DNA of 64,000 nt. Origin: JBEKTW01 sp049515655 (lineage in GTDB: Bacteria > Bacteroidota > Ignavibacteria > UBA10030 > SZUA-254). The notes beneath the pieces are model-generated. The model had not been told where the DNA came from, did no database searches, and was given only the letters and a program-made list of their open reading frames with translations. The position numbers and the translations under genes were made by a program. Positions 43,030 through 50,626 of this stretch are shown piece after piece. Numbering within the stretch: position 1 is the stretch's first letter; each line of letters starts with the position of its first letter. The DNA lies in contig JBEKTW010000002.1 of assembly GCA_049515655.1 (NCBI GenBank), positions 186,001 through 250,000 of the forward strand. Direction: 5' to 3'.

Positions 43030-43620
43030 TTACTGTTTCTTGAGCAGGCCCGACCGCGAAGCGTACTGACCAATTGCCCATGCCGTACGATTCAGTTTCT
43101 CCGCCAATTCCTTGTGGCTCATCGTGCGTATGTTCTCGCGCAGAAAGGTCAAATCAGCGGCTGTCCAGGGTTTCTTCGGGACACGTTTTGTAAGTTCGAG
43201 TCGTTTCGCCTTCGAGCGGACCGAGAGCACATCGCGTCCCATCAAGCGCGCAAGTTCCACTGCGCTTTTCTTCCCATACCATCGGCGCAGATATCGAGTT
43301 TCCACCTGAGTCCAAAACACTCTCGTGCGTAGTCCGAGCTTCGAAGTCCTGCCGGCGACGGCAACTTCCGAGCGTCCCAGCTGCTTCGCAATCGATTCAA
43401 AACTCTCTTTGCCGTAGAGCCTTGTCAGGACCTCATCGTCGGCGGCCAACCAGGGGCGGAGTTTCTTTGTCAGGCGCAACTGCCGGGCGCGCGTGCTGAT
43501 GGCAAGCACCGACCTCTTGAGCTGTTCCGCAAGAAATCGCCTGCGTGTGGAACCATAGGATTCCCTCAATAGGCGATCTTCATCCGACGTCCATTTTTTA
43601 TGATGTCTCGAACGCTTCAT
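43030..43620 (-). CDS. Protein of four Myb/SANT-like helix-turn-helix repeats
   Basis: A 196-residue basic protein made of four repeats of about 45 residues, each starting with a Trp or acidic helix and ending in a basic recognition-like helix: WTSDEDRLLRESY...LAEQLKRS, WLAADDEVLTRLYG...IAKQLGRS, WTQVETRYLRRWYG...LARLMGRD and WTAADLTFLREN...LAEKLNRT. This resembles SANT/Myb-like DNA-binding domains, and such an array likely reads an extended site. There is no other domain. A promoter lies upstream, with a partial palindrome between it and the ATG that might be a self-binding site. The target genes are unknown. Confidence 0.8.
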   Translation of the reverse strand: MKRSRHHKKWTSDEDRLLRESYGSTRRRFLAEQLKRSVLAISTRARQLRLTKKLRPWLAADDEVLTRLYGKESFESIAKQLGRSEVAVAGRTSKLGLRTRVFWTQVETRYLRRWYGKKSAVELARLMGRDVLSVRSKAKRLELTKRVPKKPWTAADLTFLRENIRTMSHKELAEKLNRTAWAIGQYASRSGLLKKQ

Positions 43621-43693
43621 TAGGTACGCAAATCAGAGATTCAGGGTAATCGAGGCGAACTGTCCCGAACAGCCAGTTCCCAGTGTGTGAGAG

Positions 43694-43722
43694 AATATAT
43701 ACACAATGAAAGAAAATAGCAA
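43694..43722 (-). promoter_or_regulatory. Promoter of the Myb-like repeat gene
   Basis: Minus strand TTGCTA (43722-43717), 17 bases, TATATT (43699-43694). Between it and the ATG lies AACTG, 11 bases, CAGTT (43658-43678), which could be an operator. Confidence 0.55.
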
Positions 43723-43823
43723 TAGCCGCCCTCTTATTTTTTATTCCGCTCAAATTGACGTTTTCCGCGTGAATCGGGCAAAATCCGCCGATCAGCGATG
43801 CCGAAGCCCGCGGCGAAAGTGGT

Positions 43824-45653
43824 TCAGTGTTTGATGGTCAGGGAGTTGGTCAGGGTCACGCCGCCCGCGTTGAGCTCGCACCGGTACGCGCCTTCGGCCA
43901 ATCCGGACACATCGGCCGCGGCGATGTGCCGTCCGGCCGATTGGACTGCCTCAACGATACGCACCGCCTCGTTGTTGATGCCATTGATGATAATCAGCGA
44001 GACCGAAGCGGAATCCTTCAGTTCATACGGAAAGTAAACGTAGTCCGAGGCCGGCTCCGGAAAGGCATGTGCGAGCTTCGACTCATTTGAGAACCTCCTC
44101 GCGAGTATCACGATTTCAGGCACGACGATGCTCTCTTCCTTTGGCGCCGAGCTTTCATTATATCCCTTGTCAAGGGCGGTTACCGTATAATAATACTTCA
44201 TCGACGTCGGATGCCGGATCGTGTCGACAAAGGTTGTATCACCATCTACAACGATGTGGACGAGATTTCTCGCATCGTCAAGATTCACGGGTTTCGTCGT
44301 GGAACGGTACACATCGTAAAATCGAGCACCGTCGCCATCGCTCGCCCGTGCCGGCGAATGCCATTGCAATCTGAACACTCCATCGGAATCGTTGACCACT
44401 TTGAACTGCGACGGCGGATTGGGCGGAATCGAATCCTTCCACGGCATCGGCGGGATATTGGCAAGGTATCGATACCGCATGCCGACATTCAGAATACTCT
44501 CGATATTTTCGTACCGGAAAAACGCGTTCCCGTCCACTCCGTAGAATCGGGTGGTATCCACGAGGAGGGGAACCTGGCGATACACATCGGGCTTATACGC
44601 ACCTACCCCGATGATGATTTGACGTCCGTAGGTATTCATCGACCAGTCTCTCACGACAGCGGCAAAATCGGGATTACTGGGTTTGTGGCCCAGCGACCAG
44701 TACACCTGAGGAACGAGATAATCGTGTTTTCCTTCCCGCAGCCAACGCCGGGAATCCTGGAAGAGGTTGTCGTACGAATACAGCCCGACCTCTTTTGTAT
44801 CGTGGTTGTAGATTCCTATGGGCGCCGAGCCGACCTTCAGCATTGGCTTCACCAGCATGGCGGCATCATAGAACTCCCGCACGAATTTATTGATGTTCTC
44901 CCTTCGCCAATCGCCGCGAGAGATGCCGGCACCGTACATTTCATGGGATATCTCGTCGGGAAAGGATTCCCCCGGGTATCGCATGAAATCGAAGTGGATA
45001 CCGTCAACGTCATACCTGCGGATAATATCGAGCCCGACGTTCATCGTGTACTTGCGCGCCGGAGGAATGCCCGGGTCGACCCACCATTCGCCCTTCACGA
45101 GGTGGAGCCACTCGGGATGTTCAAGAATGATGTGTCGTGGTGTTGACTCGGATGGTTTCGATGCTCCGCTCTTGACAAGAAATGTGTTGAACCATGCGTG
45201 AACCTCCATACCGCGCCTGTGTGCTTCCCCGATGACAAACTCAAGCGGGTCCCAGCCGGGGTCCTTCCCGAGCGTGCCCGTCAATTGCTGCGCCCATGGC
45301 TCATAGGGAGAACGATACATGGCGTCAGCCCGGCCCCGCACTTGAAAGAAAATCGTGTTGAAATGCGCCTCGTAGAGCTTCTCGACCATTTCGCGCAGGG
45401 ATTTCTGCTGCTCCGAAGCGTCAAGGGAAGTCGGCCAATCGAGCCCGGCGACGGTCGCGATCCAAACGGCGCGGACCTCACGTTTCGGAATGAATGCCTG
45501 ACCTCTGCTCACGCACGGAATAAGAACCAGCAAACAGAGCAACCAACGAACTATCAACAACCCACGCACCTTTGCAATTGTGAAATTCTTCAATGACAGA
45601 CTCACGTTACATGAAACTGTTTCCCAGGTCAAAAATCCAAAGCGCGTTCCCAC
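43824..45653 (-). CDS. Family 10-like glycosylhydrolase (GHL10/DUF187) with T9SS-like C-terminus
   Basis: A secreted TIM-barrel protein of up to 609 residues. REVRAVWIATVAGLDWP, GMEVHAWFNTF and DGIHFDFMRYPG are the DUF187/GHL10 markers; the acidic residues are at strand ends. Activity on a polysaccharide is likely, substrate unknown. A fibronectin type III-like domain (PPNPPSQFKVVNDSDG...) follows, then a T9SS-type sorting domain ending LAEGAYRCELNAGG and TNSLTIKH. The frame starts at a GTG at 45653, but the signal peptide (LLIVRWLLCLLVLIPC) lies about 30 residues in, so a later GTG near 45605 may be the true start. Confidence 0.83.
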   Translation of the reverse strand: MGTRFGFLTWETVSCNVSLSLKNFTIAKVRGLLIVRWLLCLLVLIPCVSRGQAFIPKREVRAVWIATVAGLDWPTSLDASEQQKSLREMVEKLYEAHFNTIFFQVRGRADAMYRSPYEPWAQQLTGTLGKDPGWDPLEFVIGEAHRRGMEVHAWFNTFLVKSGASKPSESTPRHIILEHPEWLHLVKGEWWVDPGIPPARKYTMNVGLDIIRRYDVDGIHFDFMRYPGESFPDEISHEMYGAGISRGDWRRENINKFVREFYDAAMLVKPMLKVGSAPIGIYNHDTKEVGLYSYDNLFQDSRRWLREGKHDYLVPQVYWSLGHKPSNPDFAAVVRDWSMNTYGRQIIIGVGAYKPDVYRQVPLLVDTTRFYGVDGNAFFRYENIESILNVGMRYRYLANIPPMPWKDSIPPNPPSQFKVVNDSDGVFRLQWHSPARASDGDGARFYDVYRSTTKPVNLDDARNLVHIVVDGDTTFVDTIRHPTSMKYYYTVTALDKGYNESSAPKEESIVVPEIVILARRFSNESKLAHAFPEPASDYVYFPYELKDSASVSLIIINGINNEAVRIVEAVQSAGRHIAAADVSGLAEGAYRCELNAGGVTLTNSLTIKH

Positions 45654-45756
45654 GGATAGGTAATAGGATTTAGGTCGCAGGTTTTAGGTCTTAAGAAATA
45701 GAATTGGCTTAGGATTTAGGAATTCGGACTTGAGACATCTGAATTATTAAGAGAAC

Positions 45757-45837
45757 TGTCATGTTGAGCGAAGCGAAACATCTAAAACGGGTCAAAAGTG
45801 AGATTCTTCATCCGCCTCCGGCGGATTCAGAATGACC
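45757..45837. repeat. Repeat-like palindromic DNA upstream of the glycosidase gene
   Basis: TTGAGCGAAGCGAAACATCT followed by a perfect hairpin ATCCGCC-TCC-GGCGGAT (45810-45826) and TTCAGAATGACC. This layout resembles dispersed palindromes seen in many environmental bacterial genomes. The 45654-45756 part is AT-rich and made of degenerate copies of a TTAGG-containing run; no gene seen. Confidence 0.5.
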
Positions 45838-45930
45838 TTTTTGAATTTTTCAGATGTCTCGATTTAGGAATTGTCTAGTATTGCCCCGCCAGATGTGCTG
45901 CACCTGCGGAGCAAATATCCGAATGGTGTT

Positions 45931-46512
45931 TCAATCCTTTCTAGTACTGTCTGGCCGGACACGTCCCGCAAGCTGGCGATACACCAGTGCTGCGCCAATG
46001 AGTTTCAGAACATCCCACCAGGAAAAAATCAGGAACCCACTCTTCACTGCGTCAGCGAGGTTATGGAAATAGACGAAGTCCAGCTGAATTGTCCCCAGGG
46101 TAAATACGATAAACATGCCAGCCGTCATTGAGAGCAACGACCACACCAGAGTTTTCTCCCGGTGAGCGATGTACCCGACGGCATACGCGGCAACCGGAAA
46201 AGCCAACAGGTAACCACCGGTTGGTCCGACGAGCCGGAGAAAGCCGCATCCCCATCCGGAGAAGACCGGGACGCCTATCGCGCCGAGGCCAAGATAGACA
46301 ATCTGACTGATGGCGCCATTCCGCTTTCCGAGCAAAGCGCCGCCAAGCAATACAAAAAATGTTTGAAGTGTGTACGGGACCGGCTGGTGTGGAATTTGGA
46401 TTTGGGCCCCAATCGCCGTCAATGCGGCGAAGGTCCCGGTCCATAATGCCTGGGAAACAATATCCCGGTCGATGGCAACCGGCGCTCCGAGCGGCGCGGT
46501 AGTTATTTTCAT
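45931..46512 (-). CDS. bioY: Biotin transporter BioY
   Basis: The substrate-binding membrane subunit for biotin uptake (ECF-type S component). About six helices; PVPYTLQTFFVLLGGALLG is the family signature, followed by GPTGGYLLAFP. The ATG at 46512 has AGGGA at a proper six-base spacing, whereas the ATG at 46518 lies directly against it. 193 residues. No ECF ATPase or BioN-like gene is adjacent, so it may work alone or with a shared energizing module. Confidence 0.92.
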   Translation of the reverse strand: MKITTAPLGAPVAIDRDIVSQALWTGTFAALTAIGAQIQIPHQPVPYTLQTFFVLLGGALLGKRNGAISQIVYLGLGAIGVPVFSGWGCGFLRLVGPTGGYLLAFPVAAYAVGYIAHREKTLVWSLLSMTAGMFIVFTLGTIQLDFVYFHNLADAVKSGFLIFSWWDVLKLIGAALVYRQLAGRVRPDSTRKD

Positions 46513-46521
46513 GTGCATTCC

Positions 46522-47379
46522 CTAGAGAGTTTTATGAAGCCAATGAATTATTATTTGCAGCGTTTCATTCAAAGTCGTGTAGTTATCTCTCGCCGGCGCG
46601 TGGGCGTTGTAGAGATGGCCTACCCTATCCAGCAGAACCAGCTCCGTCGTTTTCCGGTTTGCGGCGGCAAACAGTTCCTCCGCTTCCCGCGGTTGTACGG
46701 TCAGGTCAGCCTTTCCATGGAGAATCAGCCAGGGGATGTTCAAGCTGGCCGCCGATTTCTCGACATTGAGCCGGTCGTGATGATTCTCAAGATCCTTCAA
46801 CACATCAATTCCGAGCCGGAGAGGGCTCGCCATCGTATCGCGTGAAAGCGGATAGCAACCGAGGCGTCGCCAGGTTTCCTTCTGATGAGGGGTCCATCTG
46901 TCGAACGCTGCAATTGCCGAAAGCGTCACAAGAGCATTCACGCGCCTGTCAGCCGCGGCATGGACAATTGCGAGTCCGCCGCCGCGGGAATGACCGAGGA
47001 GAACAATCCTTCTCGGTTCCAGACTCCTGTCGCGCTCCATCCAGGCCTCCGACGGAATTCGTCCGCTCGCAAACGCATCGACCACTGCGTCAAGGTCTTC
47101 AAGCTCCTTTGTGAATGTGTTCTTCTCAAATTTCCCAAAATCCGTTATGCGGTTGTCATCGCCCTGGACCCCGTTATGGGAAAAATTGAAGACGAAAGTA
47201 ACAAAACCTGCTTGCGCTAACTTCTCACCAATATACGGAAAAAATCCCCAATCTTTGAATGCCATGAAGCTATGGCAAACGATAACTACCGGAGTTCCGT
47301 GTGCATCACCTCCACGGCGCAGATCGCCGCGAATACGATCGCCCGATGAATTGAAAAGGTCGACGCGCTCAACTTCCAT
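46522..47379 (-). CDS. Alpha/beta-hydrolase, serine esterase/peptidase-like
   Basis: A cytoplasmic alpha/beta hydrolase of 285 residues with no signal peptide. The nucleophile elbow is GHSRGG, the oxyanion region HSFMAFKDWGF, and the acid and base are probably the Asp in HGKADLTVQ and the His in VGHLYNAH. Such proteins hydrolyse esters or act on peptides; the substrate is not evident. It ends ten bases before bioY, on the same strand, so they probably form an operon. Confidence 0.87.
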   Translation of the reverse strand: MEVERVDLFNSSGDRIRGDLRRGGDAHGTPVVIVCHSFMAFKDWGFFPYIGEKLAQAGFVTFVFNFSHNGVQGDDNRITDFGKFEKNTFTKELEDLDAVVDAFASGRIPSEAWMERDRSLEPRRIVLLGHSRGGGLAIVHAAADRRVNALVTLSAIAAFDRWTPHQKETWRRLGCYPLSRDTMASPLRLGIDVLKDLENHHDRLNVEKSAASLNIPWLILHGKADLTVQPREAEELFAAANRKTTELVLLDRVGHLYNAHAPARDNYTTLNETLQIIIHWLHKTL

Positions 47380-47457
47380 ACAGTTCAGGAGTATTCGTGC
47401 AGAAAATACAGAATCGCTGTTCGATTTTCAAAGATCATTCGACTTTTTAAATTGAGG

Positions 47458-47486
47458 AATATACTAAATACCGGCAAGAACAACAA
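47458..47486 (-). promoter_or_regulatory. Promoter of the hydrolase-bioY operon
   Basis: Minus strand TTGTTG (47486-47481), 17 bases, TATATT (47463-47458). The transposon has inserted only 15 bases upstream of its -35 element. Confidence 0.55.
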
Positions 47487-47493
47487 CGCCGGC

Positions 47494-47501
47494 AAATTTC
47501 T
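47494..47501. repeat. Target-site duplication, left copy
   Basis: AAATTTCT, repeated at 51735-51742 directly outside the inverted ends of the transposon. Confidence 0.9.
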
Positions 47502-47522
47502 GGTAGTGGGGCATTTTGAAAT
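47502..47522. repeat. Left terminal inverted repeat of the transposon
   Basis: Begins GGTAGTGGGGCATTTTG; the right end (51714-51734) is its inverse with one mismatch, T for G at base 9. The inner part of the left end also forms a self palindrome GGGCATTT/AAATGCCC. Confidence 0.95.
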
Positions 47523-47634
47523 GCCCAAACTGGCGAAATTTGGAGGCGGTGAAAAATGACCCCAAAAATCTTTAAGAAATCCCGAAAACAGAAAAAAATT
47601 GAAGAGTTACAATTTGAATTGCTGAATAATTCCG

Positions 47635-47937
47635 TTACTTCTGTGCTTCGTGGCTATCGGGAAGCGCGGTGCGTGTACCGAACTGTGCAAGCCAATCATT
47701 TACGGACTTTAAATTATCTCCGAAGAGTTTGGCGAACAATTCTCCGGAATCGATGTCGGGTGGGTTCTTCGACTTTGCAATAAGTGCATCACCAAAACCC
47801 AGCATTAGCGACGTAAGCGTTCTTATTTCAACCGTGAGTCCGTAAAGCATTAATTGAATGACGATATCCCGATTCTCTGGATGAATTTTTACAATGTCAT
47901 GAGGAATACGAATCTTGTTGAGTTGTTCGTCTGTCAT
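47635..47937 (-). CDS. Transposon passenger, unknown, 100 residues
   Basis: Not recognised. A soluble, mixed protein starting MTDEQLNKIRIPHDIVKIHP. A hydrophobic patch (IVIQLMLYGLTVEIRTLTSLML) is helical and amphipathic rather than a membrane segment. It sits 29 bases after the small membrane gene at 47967-48224, on the same strand, near the left end of the transposon. Coding potential is supported by neighbour spacing and a ribosome-like AAGGATT sequence before the ATG; confidence is moderate. Confidence 0.5.
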   Translation of the reverse strand: MTDEQLNKIRIPHDIVKIHPENRDIVIQLMLYGLTVEIRTLTSLMLGFGDALIAKSKNPPDIDSGELFAKLFGDNLKSVNDWLAQFGTRTALPDSHEAQK

Positions 47938-47966
47938 AAAAAATCCTTTCGGTTATTGGAGTTCAT

Positions 47967-48224
47967 TCATAATGAATGTGATGGTGTCGAGTGTTTATCG
48001 GTGGCTTTCTTTCTTTTGTTGATGTATTGAACCACCAGGGCATATCCAGCGGAATAGATAAGCAACGGAACAAATCCATCTCTAAAAATTGTAGAAAACC
48101 AATTTGCGATCGGATTAGATGATGATGCGTAAACCATTCCCCAAAAGATCATCGCAAGAATATAAAATATGAAAAAATTTAAGACCTGCGTTGGTTGAGC
48201 TGGTGTCCATTTGGGCGTTTTCAT
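47967..48224 (-). CDS. Transposon passenger, small two-helix membrane protein
   Basis: Not recognised. 85 residues with two hydrophobic helices, about 15-33 (VLNFFIFYILAMIFWGMVY) and 51-67 (FVPLLIYSAGYALVVQYI), then a basic tail NKRKKATDKHST. Both ends probably face the cytoplasm. It is on the same strand as, and just upstream of, the 100-residue passenger. It lies in the left third of the transposon. Confidence 0.55.
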   Translation of the reverse strand: MKTPKWTPAQPTQVLNFFIFYILAMIFWGMVYASSSNPIANWFSTIFRDGFVPLLIYSAGYALVVQYINKRKKATDKHSTPSHSL

Positions 48225-48322
48225 GATGATCTCCCATATAAGTTATTATGTTTAGTTGGTTGTACGCGCACAATGCGCTTTTGGAGTAAACTCTAAATTC
48301 TCTTACATAAGGAACGGACGCA

Positions 48323-48481
48323 ATGAAATACTTATTAATTGGCTTCATCATTGGATTCCCGATTGGATTTTCCCTAACAAGATTCTTCCTGTTTGTGTAT
48401 GAGGAGTTTGCGGATGACCTTTTCTATTGGTTCGAGGAAACCCGAATTGGCAAGGCATTATTGAGATGGATGGGCTGGTGA
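48323..48481 (+). CDS. Transposon passenger, 52-residue membrane peptide
   Basis: A short gene with AAGGA ahead of its ATG. The peptide starts MKYLLIGFIIGFPIGFSL, a single membrane segment, then an acidic stretch (VYEEFADDLFYWFEE) and ends LLRWMGW. Its last 24 bases overlap the end of the opposite-strand gene at 48458-48832. Size, single helix and amphipathic tail resemble small membrane toxins or regulators, but no antitoxin is recognised. Treated as a possible gene. Confidence 0.45.
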   Translation: MKYLLIGFIIGFPIGFSLTRFFLFVYEEFADDLFYWFEETRIGKALLRWMGW

Positions 48482-48832
48482 TTTTCGGTCAGGTCTTGCG
48501 TGCTCAATAACTACCTCGAAAAGCTTATGTCCTTCGGTGAGGAACTGATCTAAACGCTTGGGCGTGAGCCAGCGTCGGTTAATGATCTTTGCAAGTTGCA
48601 ACACGTTGACGAGATAGACCTGATAAGGAGGAACATAGCCGCCACCGCCCTTCTGCTTGGCATCAATTTCATGTAGATACTGTTCTGAAGCAATGCGAGC
48701 AATTAGTTCACTAAATGATTTGCGTTCCTCTGAGCGTTTGGAAATCCAAGCGGTAAGAAAACCGAATAGACCACCAATAAATGCACCGGCGAGTGTGCCT
48801 ATTACTGTTAATTCTTGAGCATCGAATTTCAT
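48458..48832 (-). CDS. Transposon passenger, membrane-anchored protein, unknown
   Basis: Not recognised. 124 residues: one glycine-rich hydrophobic segment (VIGTLAGAFIGGLFGFLTAWI, about 10-30) near the N-terminus, then a charged helical domain (KRSEERKSFSELIARIASEQ) and a Gly-rich loop KGGGGYVPP before a further helical part. The single helix with small residues suggests an N-terminal membrane anchor with a cytoplasmic helical domain. It is separately transcribed from the passenger genes further left. Confidence 0.5.
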   Translation of the reverse strand: MKFDAQELTVIGTLAGAFIGGLFGFLTAWISKRSEERKSFSELIARIASEQYLHEIDAKQKGGGGYVPPYQVYLVNVLQLAKIINRRWLTPKRLDQFLTEGHKLFEVVIEHARPDRKSPAHPSQ

Positions 48833-48985
48833 GGTATATTCCTTATGTGATTGTTGGAATTAATGTAGCTATATCGTTTTGTGAAATCAAGCATACCCGT
48901 TGACTTGAAAAAGGGGTAAGAATGACGTAAATTGGGGCAAGAAAAGATCGCATACCGCTCTGGATATGTGACAAAAGAATTTAAG

Positions 48986-49056
48986 AATCCTTCTCGTTCG
49001 CTGCATTGACAGGGAGGGTAAGCATGGGCTTACTCCAGAGCACGAGAAGGATTTTT
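48986..49056 (+). promoter_or_regulatory. Structured leader or terminator-like hairpin before the 49068 gene
   Basis: A 12-bp perfect outer stem (AATCCTTCTCGT 48986-48997 with ACGAGAAGGATT 49042-49053), an inner hairpin GTAAGC-ATGG-GCTTAC (49018-49033) and a run of five T ending at 49056. It ends 11 bases before the next start codon, so it may attenuate that gene or be a small RNA with its own terminator. Confidence 0.55.
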
Positions 49057-49067
49057 ATTGAGTCCCC

Positions 49068-49829
49068 ATGATCCGAAAAAATCCTTCTGGGTTACTTTCC
49101 GCCGATGATCTATTCAATAACGCTCTTCCTACATTCACAAAGCAGATTAGAAACAATCTCAAAGACGGATGGGGGGAATTTCGCGCAGATCTCGATCTCG
49201 AAATGAAGGAAAAATGGGCATTGGCACAGGCGAAAGCCCTAAGAATGGGTGCGGCTGCTGTCGATATTGACAGGGTTGTTCTTCGATACCCCCTTTACCG
49301 TAAACATGGCGAAAAGATCGGAGAAGATTTTCTATTAGCATTTACAAACATCCTGAAACCCCATTGCCGAGATATATCCGAAAAGTGTAAGGCTATTTTA
49401 TTTGTTGCACTTTCCGACCTATACAAGGGGATTGTAGAACGGGAAATCATGAATCTCAAACAACTTGCTGCCTCGATGGGAAGAATCAACCAAAGCCAAA
49501 GCATGATCCTTCCTATGCAGAGCATTTACTATTCGGCACTCTCGAAATATCAAAATAGACTTGAGGTGGAAATTGGGAAGCACAATCTTGAGGTGAAGGC
49601 GGGGGAAATCAAGAGAAAAGAGGAAAATCACCCCATAGCGGAGATTAAAACGTTAGTACATACCCCGAAGCATGTACTTATTAAGAGCGGTGTAAACAAG
49701 ATGCTGGAAAGTCTTCGTCTGGAAAAGCCCGAAACCTCCCTCGAAGAGGCAAAACGCATTTATGCACACCTAAACGGTCTTTCCTATACAAACGTAAACA
49801 AATCCTACCATTACACCGCGAAAAAGTAA
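49068..49829 (+). CDS. Transposon passenger, 253-residue protein of unknown function
   Basis: Not recognised. A mainly helical soluble protein with no membrane segment. The sequence is charged and contains GEFRADLDLEMKEKWALAQ, a segment with two Cys in KPHCRDISEKCKAILFVAL, and a basic C-terminal region ending NVNKSYHYTAKK. The start follows the structured leader at 48986-49056. The stop is 171 bases before the next passenger gene. It is the largest cargo gene and could be a phage-defence or accessory transposition protein, but there is no motif for either. Confidence 0.6.
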   Translation: MIRKNPSGLLSADDLFNNALPTFTKQIRNNLKDGWGEFRADLDLEMKEKWALAQAKALRMGAAAVDIDRVVLRYPLYRKHGEKIGEDFLLAFTNILKPHCRDISEKCKAILFVALSDLYKGIVEREIMNLKQLAASMGRINQSQSMILPMQSIYYSALSKYQNRLEVEIGKHNLEVKAGEIKRKEENHPIAEIKTLVHTPKHVLIKSGVNKMLESLRLEKPETSLEEAKRIYAHLNGLSYTNVNKSYHYTAKK

Positions 49830-49951
49830 CCACTCACCAACTCACCAAAATACTCACCAATGGTGAGTGCAAAACCTGTTCCTCTTTAGCATATTTATAC
49901 CAGACTTACAGCAACAAAAAGAGAACACTGAAAATATTTTTTTAAAAGTAC

Positions 49952-49980
49952 TTGACTTCTATACTTGTAATGCTTATATT
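49952..49980 (+). promoter_or_regulatory. Promoter of the 50001 passenger gene
   Basis: TTGACT (49952-49957), 17 bases, TATATT (49975-49980), the best match inside the transposon. The ATG at 50001 is about 14 bases after the predicted start point. Confidence 0.6.
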
Positions 49981-50000
49981 GCTTGTAAAGAGAATAACCG

Positions 50001-50372
50001 ATGAAAAACACAGTTACACTTGAAAGTCTTAAAGAGCGGCAGAAGGAACTCACCGACGAGCTTCGGGCAATCGAGAGGCTCATCGGGGTCTATGAGGGAA
50101 AGCTGAACAAAGAAAAGCAAGAGTACGTCAATATGGTATCCGAAACCACGCTGACAACTCGTGAGAAGGTTGTTAACATCGTGACCGATTTAGTTTTCAA
50201 GAACAAGCGTCCTGTTAAAGCCATTGAGATTTTCAACGCGATTAAGAGAACGCGAATCTTGAAAGATATGAGGAATGAGCAGGCTACACTCGCTGCCATT
50301 CTTTCTCAGGAAGTCAAGAAGAAAAGCGCACGATTAAAAAAGGTAACCCGTGGCGTTTACACTATCAAATAA
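50001..50372 (+). CDS. Transposon passenger, coiled coil plus winged-helix-like domain
   Basis: 123 residues. Residues about 8-45 form a charged coiled coil (LKERQKELTDELRAIERLI). The C-terminal part from TREKVVNIVTDLVFKNKRPV to LKKVTRGVYTIK has the pattern of a HARE-HTH or related winged helix: helix, a KPVKAIEIFNAI-like helix, a NEQATLAAILSQEV helix, and the final rGVYtI strand. DNA binding is therefore plausible, perhaps regulating the transposon. It has a strong promoter directly upstream. Confidence 0.6.
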   Translation: MKNTVTLESLKERQKELTDELRAIERLIGVYEGKLNKEKQEYVNMVSETTLTTREKVVNIVTDLVFKNKRPVKAIEIFNAIKRTRILKDMRNEQATLAAILSQEVKKKSARLKKVTRGVYTIK

Positions 50373-50484
50373 AAAGGCAATCTCCATGACCGTAATCAAA
50401 GAAGATTGCCCATTCAAACTATCGCAGGCCACTCTGCACAGAAAGGAGAGCAGCATGCGCGTAATGCGAAGCAAGATATGAGAT

Positions 50485-50503
50485 AGCCCGCATTTAGCGG
50501 GCT
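50485..50503 (+). terminator. Hairpin between the winged-helix and transposase genes
   Basis: AGCCCGC-ATTTA-GCGGGCT, 7-bp stem, without a good T-run. A second small hairpin GAGCG/CGCTC follows at 50508-50523. An eight-codon frame ATGCGCGTAATG... ending TGA (50454-50480) precedes it, and could be a leader peptide. The rest of 50373-50626 shows no gene. Confidence 0.4.
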
Positions 50504-50626
50504 TACCGAGCGTTTGCGCGCTCAATAAGCCCTGTAATTCACGCCCGCTATGAACGAGCATGAACCCTGATTCAATATACGTTCATTGCGGGAAAAAGTC
50601 AAGACCGAAAATTAAGGAATACCGCA

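Noticed and set aside
44211..45146. 311-codon plus-strand frame inside the glycosidase gene
   Set aside because: The opposite strand has a clear DUF187 protein with signal peptide and sorting domain.
47556..47783. 75-codon plus-strand frame at the left end of the transposon
   Set aside because: Overlaps the better-supported 47635-47937 gene on the other strand and ends in an irregular basic sequence; possible but unsupported.
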